Shown here: piece by piece, positions 13,856 through 16,892 of the stretch
Layout: every line of letters starts with the position of its first letter
Numbering within the stretch: the first letter of the stretch is position 1
From: B75-G9 sp964564905
Lineage (GTDB): Archaea; Hadarchaeota; Hadarchaeia; Hadarchaeales; Hadarchaeaceae
Assembly: GCA_964564905.1 (NCBI GenBank)
Contig: CAZMCI010000020.1
Location: forward strand, 1 to 16,892
Direction: 5' to 3'
DNA: 16,892 bases
Program-made: the position numbers and the translations under genes
The notes under the pieces: model-generated
Told to the model about the DNA's origin: nothing
Database searches by the model: none
What the model saw: the letters and a program-made list of their open reading frames with translations, nothing else

Positions 13856-14020
13856 GTGGAGATTACACCAGAACTTGCGGAACTTTTTGGGGCATATGGG
13901 GGGGATGGAACAAAGCACATGAATAAAAATGGAAAGGAAATAATGCTATCATTTTCAGCCAGCAAAGATGAGAAAGAATGGTTGGAGCATATAGATCCTG
14001 AAATATTCTACGGAAATTGA
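13856..14020 (+). CDS. Orphan LAGLIDADG-like fragment
   Basis: A 54-residue frame starts with GTG and reads MEITPELAELFGAYGGDG, then a KNGKEIMLSFSASKDEKEWLEH stretch. The first part matches the LAGLIDADG helix of homing endonucleases (PELAELxGxYxGDG, ending in the metal-binding Asp). The second part resembles the beta strand and helix that follow it. A working enzyme needs about 150 or more residues, so this is an N-terminal remnant or a very small stand-alone derivative. It lies between an intron-bearing tRNA-Ser and the SRP RNA gene, but is not inside either. It is AT-rich against its neighbours. A TATA element is well placed upstream, so transcription without a leader is possible. Confidence 0.55.
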   Translation: MEITPELAELFGAYGGDGTKHMNKNGKEIMLSFSASKDEKEWLEHIDPEIFYGN

Positions 14021-14033
14021 ATGTATGCTCGGT

Positions 14034-14040
14034 AAAAAAA
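14034..14040 (-). terminator. U-run terminator of the SRP RNA gene
   Basis: Seven T residues on the minus strand follow the last base of the closing helix of the SRP RNA directly. Runs of U are enough to end transcription by archaeal RNA polymerase, and this one sits exactly at the predicted RNA 3' end. Confidence 0.6.
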
Positions 14041-14358
14041 GTGGCGACGGGCACGTCCGCAGTTGACGTTTTCCCCGCACGTCGGTTGCTGACCCCAAGC
14101 TCCGTCCCATTGACTACCAGCGCCGTACGTCCTCCCTACCGCTGCTACCTTCCGGTCCTGGCGGGGTTCGAGAGGCGAGGGCGGTTCTCCCCAACCCTAC
14201 AGCTGGGGCCCCGCCGCCGCCGACCCAGTAGGATGGAACATCCGCGCCGGAAATCAGGCCGCCGTGCGGTTCCAACGCCGCCCGCAGACTTCGGCCCACC
14301 GTGAACCCCATTTGTGGTTACAGGCTAGGGGTAGCAGCCCGCCATAGCCCGTCGCCAT
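14041..14358 (-). ncRNA. 7S signal recognition particle RNA
   Basis: The minus strand carries the SRP domain IV signature CCAGGACCGGAAGGUAGCAG (in the region 14143-14162), which binds SRP54. The 5' end GGGCUAUGGCGGGCUG belongs to the Alu domain of archaeal SRP RNA. The two ends pair as GGCGACGGGC (14347-14356) with GCCCGUCGCC (14042-14051), the closing helix that archaeal SRP RNAs have and many others lack. Its length of about 318 nt fits archaeal 7S RNA (about 300-320). A TATA-like CTTATTTC (14377-14384) sits about 25 bases upstream of the 5' end, inside the end of the TtuA-like gene, and a run of seven U follows the 3' end. SRP targets membrane and secreted proteins to the translocon during translation. 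Confidence 0.95.
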
Positions 14359-14360
14359 AC

Positions 14361-15320
14361 TCACCTAGATTTCGCAGAAATAAGGGTTTTCCGCTTCCGC
14401 TCCAGCCCGAGTCCTCGTAGGAGCTCGCAGCTCTTGCACAAAGTAGAGGAAGTCGGCTCCCCGCAGACTTCACACCTATGTATCTCGAACTTGGGCACAG
14501 CCTTCGCGAGGTAAGGCTTCATCCGGTCGAACATCCGGAGGATCATGAACTTAGAGTTGGGGTGGTTTGCCTCGAGCTGGTTTAGGAACTCGCGGATTTC
14601 AACATGAATACCACCAGCATAAGGACATGTTCCCAGGTACACGTTGATTCCTTTGAGCAAGGCATAGATGGCCACCTCCTTCTCCGGGATGCTTCGCAAC
14701 GGTTTTATGCGTGGAACGAAACCCTCGCGGGGTGAGTAGCCCGGCCCCAGACGGTAGAGCCTCGAGAAGTCTGCCCTGACATAGTTCAGCATTATTGCCT
14801 GAACTTCGTCGTCGAGATTATGCGCGGTGGCCAATTTGTCCACTCCGAGTTCCCGCGCAGCTCGGTTTAGTAACGAGCGACGCATCACTCCGCAGTAAGT
14901 GCATGGATTGAGCCCTGTCTTCTTTTGTTTTGCGAGCTTGACCATCTTATCCAACGTGAGCCCAAACACTCGCCTAAAGCTGACGACAAAGTGTTCCACT
15001 CCCAGCAACCTAGCGTTCTCCTTTGCTACGGAAAGACTCTCATCCCTGTAACCACTTATCCCCTCATCTATGCTCACCGCCACTACTTCGCAATTTTTCC
15101 TCATGCAGTAATCTACCATGAGATGCATACACGTTACGCTGTCTTTTCCCCCGGAAACCGCCACACCTATCCGCTCACCAGGAGAAACCAGCTTATGTTC
15201 ATTCATCGTCCTTCTGAATCGGCGCTCCACGCTTCGGGCCAAGCACCTATCGCAGAGAAACACTCCGGCATATCTACGATGGTAAACTGCATGCCGGCCG
15301 CAAAAACTGCACTTCAGCAC
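14361..15320 (-). CDS. ttuA: TtuA-like tRNA 2-thiolation enzyme
   Basis: This is a PP-loop ATPase of the TtuA/Ncs6 family, 319 residues. It has an N-terminal zinc finger (Cys4, Cys7, Cys23, Cys26), the PP-loop SGGKDS (56-61), and Cys140, Cys143 and Cys232, which match the three ligands of the 4Fe-4S cluster in Thermus TtuA in spacing. It ends with a second zinc finger (Cys283, Cys286, Cys295, Cys298). TtuA adenylates the C2 oxygen of a tRNA uridine and replaces it with sulfur from a thiocarboxylated carrier. The target would be U54 (heat stability of tRNA) if it acts as TtuA, or wobble U34 if as Ncs6; the sequence does not settle which. The GTG start follows directly on the stop codon of the sulfur-carrier gene, which supports a TtuA/TtuB-type pair. 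Confidence 0.93.
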   Translation of the reverse strand: MLKCSFCGRHAVYHRRYAGVFLCDRCLARSVERRFRRTMNEHKLVSPGERIGVAVSGGKDSVTCMHLMVDYCMRKNCEVVAVSIDEGISGYRDESLSVAKENARLLGVEHFVVSFRRVFGLTLDKMVKLAKQKKTGLNPCTYCGVMRRSLLNRAARELGVDKLATAHNLDDEVQAIMLNYVRADFSRLYRLGPGYSPREGFVPRIKPLRSIPEKEVAIYALLKGINVYLGTCPYAGGIHVEIREFLNQLEANHPNSKFMILRMFDRMKPYLAKAVPKFEIHRCEVCGEPTSSTLCKSCELLRGLGLERKRKTLISAKSR

Positions 15321-15533
15321 TTACCCACCCGTCACGATCGGGATGATCTCGACCACGTCTCCGCTCTTCAGGTGTTCCTCCTCAGCGACTATCTTTCCGT
15401 TGACCCTCACGACGACCGTTTCTCGATTCTGACCCAATTTTTTCAGGAGATCCGCCACAACGGCCCGGCGACTGACCCTGATTTCACGTTTTTGTCTTCT
15501 GCCGGCCTCCCTGACCACAATTTTGATGGACAT
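15321..15533 (-). CDS. ttuB: Ubiquitin-like sulfur carrier (TtuB/MoaD/SAMP type)
   Basis: The 70-residue protein has the beta-grasp pattern (SIKIVVREAG..., VNGKIV, LKSGDVVEIIPIVTGG) and ends in the Gly-Gly that is adenylated and thiocarboxylated. Such carriers hand sulfur to tRNA thiolases or to molybdopterin synthase, and archaeal ones can also be joined to proteins as SAMPs. Its stop codon is followed at once by the GTG of the TtuA-like gene, so service to that enzyme is the likeliest job. The ATG at 15533 has GAGGGG upstream, nine bases after the stop of the protease gene. The activating E1-like enzyme is not in this window. Confidence 0.92.
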   Translation of the reverse strand: MSIKIVVREAGRRQKREIRVSRRAVVADLLKKLGQNRETVVVRVNGKIVAEEEHLKSGDVVEIIPIVTGG

Positions 15534-15542
15534 GAGAACCCC

Positions 15543-16781
15543 TCATATGAAAACCGGCATGAAATTCACCAGCAGAAGCGCCAAGACGACGAACGAGATC
15601 GCATTGCTGACCGCCGCAGCGACTCGCCCCGAACTCACACGTTCGACCGCTCCGGAGATGAGGTACCCTCCATCCAAGGGCTTCATGGGCAGCAAATTGA
15701 AGAGCCCTATCGCAAAGTGCAGGAAGATCAGCCATCTCAGCAGGTCCACCACGGGCCACGGGACGCGCGCGTCGTATGCATATGGATTTACCGCGCGAGT
15801 TTTTGGACCCATTATATCAAAAAGAGGGTTGAAAACGTAATACAAAAATCCGCTCTGGGCGTAGGTCAGGAAAACCCCCATCATCCCCCTATTTTCGTTT
15901 TCCGGGTATTGGGTGAGGGTTATCAAAAAGTTTTCTTCTTGACCGTTTCTCTCAACCAAGACCAGAACATTATCGCCCTCTCTCGTGTTCTCCATAAATT
16001 CGGAAAAATTTCCGTACTCCTCTATCACAACCCGGTCGACAGCCGTGTTGTCAACGACGTGACTGAGCTCAACGAGACGATCTCCAGGGCACAGGACTCC
16101 CCACGAAGCACCGGATATAACCGTGTTATCTGCGAGTTGATAGGTTTTCACGGTATCGTACACGTAGACTCCGGGACTCGGCGAGATGGATACCAAAAGG
16201 AGACCTAGACACACTAAAGCGAACAGGATATTTGCAAACGGTCCCGCTCCATAAACCCGAAGACGTTTTGATATCGGTGCATTTTTCATCTGCTTTTCAT
16301 CCTGTTCCACAAATGCTCCAGGGAGAACCACAAACAGCAGAACCCCTGTGGACTTCGTGCGGATGTCCTGGGCTCGCATGACAAATCCGTGGGCGAATTC
16401 ATGCACGATCAAAACGCTGAACAGCGATACTAGTCCATAAAACAGTGGGATGGTCACGCCGGGTATCGGGATCATGGCTCCGGGTGGTGCCGCTTCCGGT
16501 TCCTGAATGATAAAAGCGGCACTCTGTCCGAACATGAACAGGATTACGAGCATGAAGACAAAGCCCATCACCGCCGCAACGGTCCCAAAAGTCACCCATC
16601 CACGCCTATATGCCCTCGCAACCCTGTCGATGAACCCAAGCCCACGTTTTGTCCGCCATATCAGCATGCCCGGGGAGACCGTGATTCCATGTTTTTCCAG
16701 CTTGTACCATCGATTTATCAATCCAACAACATTCCAGAATAGCAGGATCAGGAGAATGGCAAAGAGTAACTCGTCGAACAC
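15543..16781 (-). CDS. Site-2-type membrane metalloprotease (M50)
   Basis: This is a multi-span membrane protein of about 412 residues. Numbered from the upstream TTG at 16799, the zinc-binding HEFAH motif is at 133-137 inside a membrane helix, and the third ligand is Asp376 in NLLPMKPLDGG (368-378). A soluble PDZ-like insertion lies at about 215-310. Membrane segments are seen at about 8-28, 72-97, 116-140, 186-205, 351-371 and 398-416. Such proteases cut membrane-spanning substrates, often regulators, within the bilayer. The GTG at 16781 is preferred as start since GAGGTG (a perfect match to the anti-Shine-Dalgarno) lies six bases before it; the TTG at 16799 is the alternative. It is the first gene of a likely operon with the sulfur carrier and thiolase. 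A functional link between them is not evident. Confidence 0.92.
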   Translation of the reverse strand: MFDELLFAILLILLFWNVVGLINRWYKLEKHGITVSPGMLIWRTKRGLGFIDRVARAYRRGWVTFGTVAAVMGFVFMLVILFMFGQSAAFIIQEPEAAPPGAMIPIPGVTIPLFYGLVSLFSVLIVHEFAHGFVMRAQDIRTKSTGVLLFVVLPGAFVEQDEKQMKNAPISKRLRVYGAGPFANILFALVCLGLLLVSISPSPGVYVYDTVKTYQLADNTVISGASWGVLCPGDRLVELSHVVDNTAVDRVVIEEYGNFSEFMENTREGDNVLVLVERNGQEENFLITLTQYPENENRGMMGVFLTYAQSGFLYYVFNPLFDIMGPKTRAVNPYAYDARVPWPVVDLLRWLIFLHFAIGLFNLLPMKPLDGGYLISGAVERVSSGRVAAAVSNAISFVVLALLLVNFMPVFI

Positions 16782-16815
16782 TTGAAACACCTCACTCAAT
16801 AACTATCGGTAAAAT

Positions 16816-16892
16816 GTGAACTACCCCCAGCTTTCGCAGGGAGCTTCCTGCTTCAGCGACGGGACTTCTTTGTACCATTTTTGATGAATAGA
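16816..16892 (-). pseudogene. TnpB-like C-terminal end and right end of an IS1341-type element (runs off window)
   Basis: The minus strand reads KEVPSLKQEAPCESWG and then a stop codon. KQEAP near the C-terminus, followed by a short Gly-rich end, is typical of TnpB proteins in archaeal IS200/IS605 elements. The plus strand GTGAACTACCCCCAGCTTTC (16816-16835) nearly matches GTGAACCACCCCCGGCTTTC at 5233-5252, and both are followed by a CGACGGGACTT block. It is thus a second copy of the same kind of right end. The rest of the gene, if any, lies beyond the window, so whether it is intact cannot be told. Confidence 0.55.

Noticed and set aside
14017..14304. A 95-codon plus-strand frame and a 65-codon minus-strand frame over the SRP RNA
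   Set aside because: Both fall inside a well-supported structural RNA gene with closing helix and domain IV motif.
14925..16208. A 427-codon plus-strand frame
   Set aside because: It is long only because it runs antisense to the TtuA-like, carrier and protease genes, all of which have clear motifs. Its translation has no domain signature.
1..16892. CRISPR array or defence island
   Set aside because: No regularly spaced repeats were seen. Fic and the nuclease-like ATPase are compatible with defence but have no partner genes here that would support a system.

Overview
The window is archaeal. It carries a proteasome-activating nucleotidase (PAN), transcription factor E, an archaeal 7S SRP RNA, an archaeal-type HflX GTPase and a TtuA/TtuB-like tRNA sulfuration pair. 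It also holds three tRNA genes that encode their own CCA and are interrupted by bulge-helix-bulge introns, and many TATA boxes sit about 25 bases upstream of leaderless starts. Dense tRNA introns, a TtuA-type thiolase and IS1341-type transposon remnants suggest a thermophilic, euryarchaeal-like or deeply branching lineage. A more exact placement cannot be made from sequence reading alone.

Region by region: (1) 1-2776 is an accessory block. It holds a Fic-family AMPylase-type protein with a dyad in its promoter, then an archaeal-type ATPase with a C-terminal nuclease-like domain. The ATPase gene lies between an intact intron-containing tRNA-Arg(UCU) and a 50-base exact copy of that tRNA's 3' part, the layout expected of an integrated element or its remnant. 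(2) 2804-5202 holds a phosphohexomutase (GlmM/ManB type) converging on an AmmeMemoRadiSam-type radical SAM gene. The 5' end of the latter looks frameshifted and abuts the decayed C-terminus of a TnpB gene. (3) 5554-8536 is a tight gatC-like/gatA/gatB operon for tRNA-dependent transamidation, with overlapping genes. (4) PAN (minus) and HflX (plus) diverge, followed by an AT-rich promoter region, TFE, and an HD-domain phosphohydrolase whose 3' end runs antisense into a two-intron tRNA-Val(UAC). (5) 12482-14358 holds a membrane-anchored RMD1/DUF155-like protein, tRNA-Ser(GCU) with a textbook intron, an orphan LAGLIDADG-like mini-ORF and the SRP RNA gene. (6) 14361-16799 (minus) is a likely operon of site-2-type membrane protease, TtuB-like sulfur carrier and TtuA-like thiolase. 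A second TnpB-like transposon end lies at the right edge.

Most genes serve the core flow of information: tRNA charging, tRNA modification, transcription initiation, protein targeting and protein turnover. The best candidates for new biology are the tRNA-Arg-flanked ATPase unit, the four introns in three tRNAs (two at non-canonical positions), and the repeated placement of TnpB-type right ends just upstream of host genes. I did not find a clearly new multi-gene defence or metabolic system.
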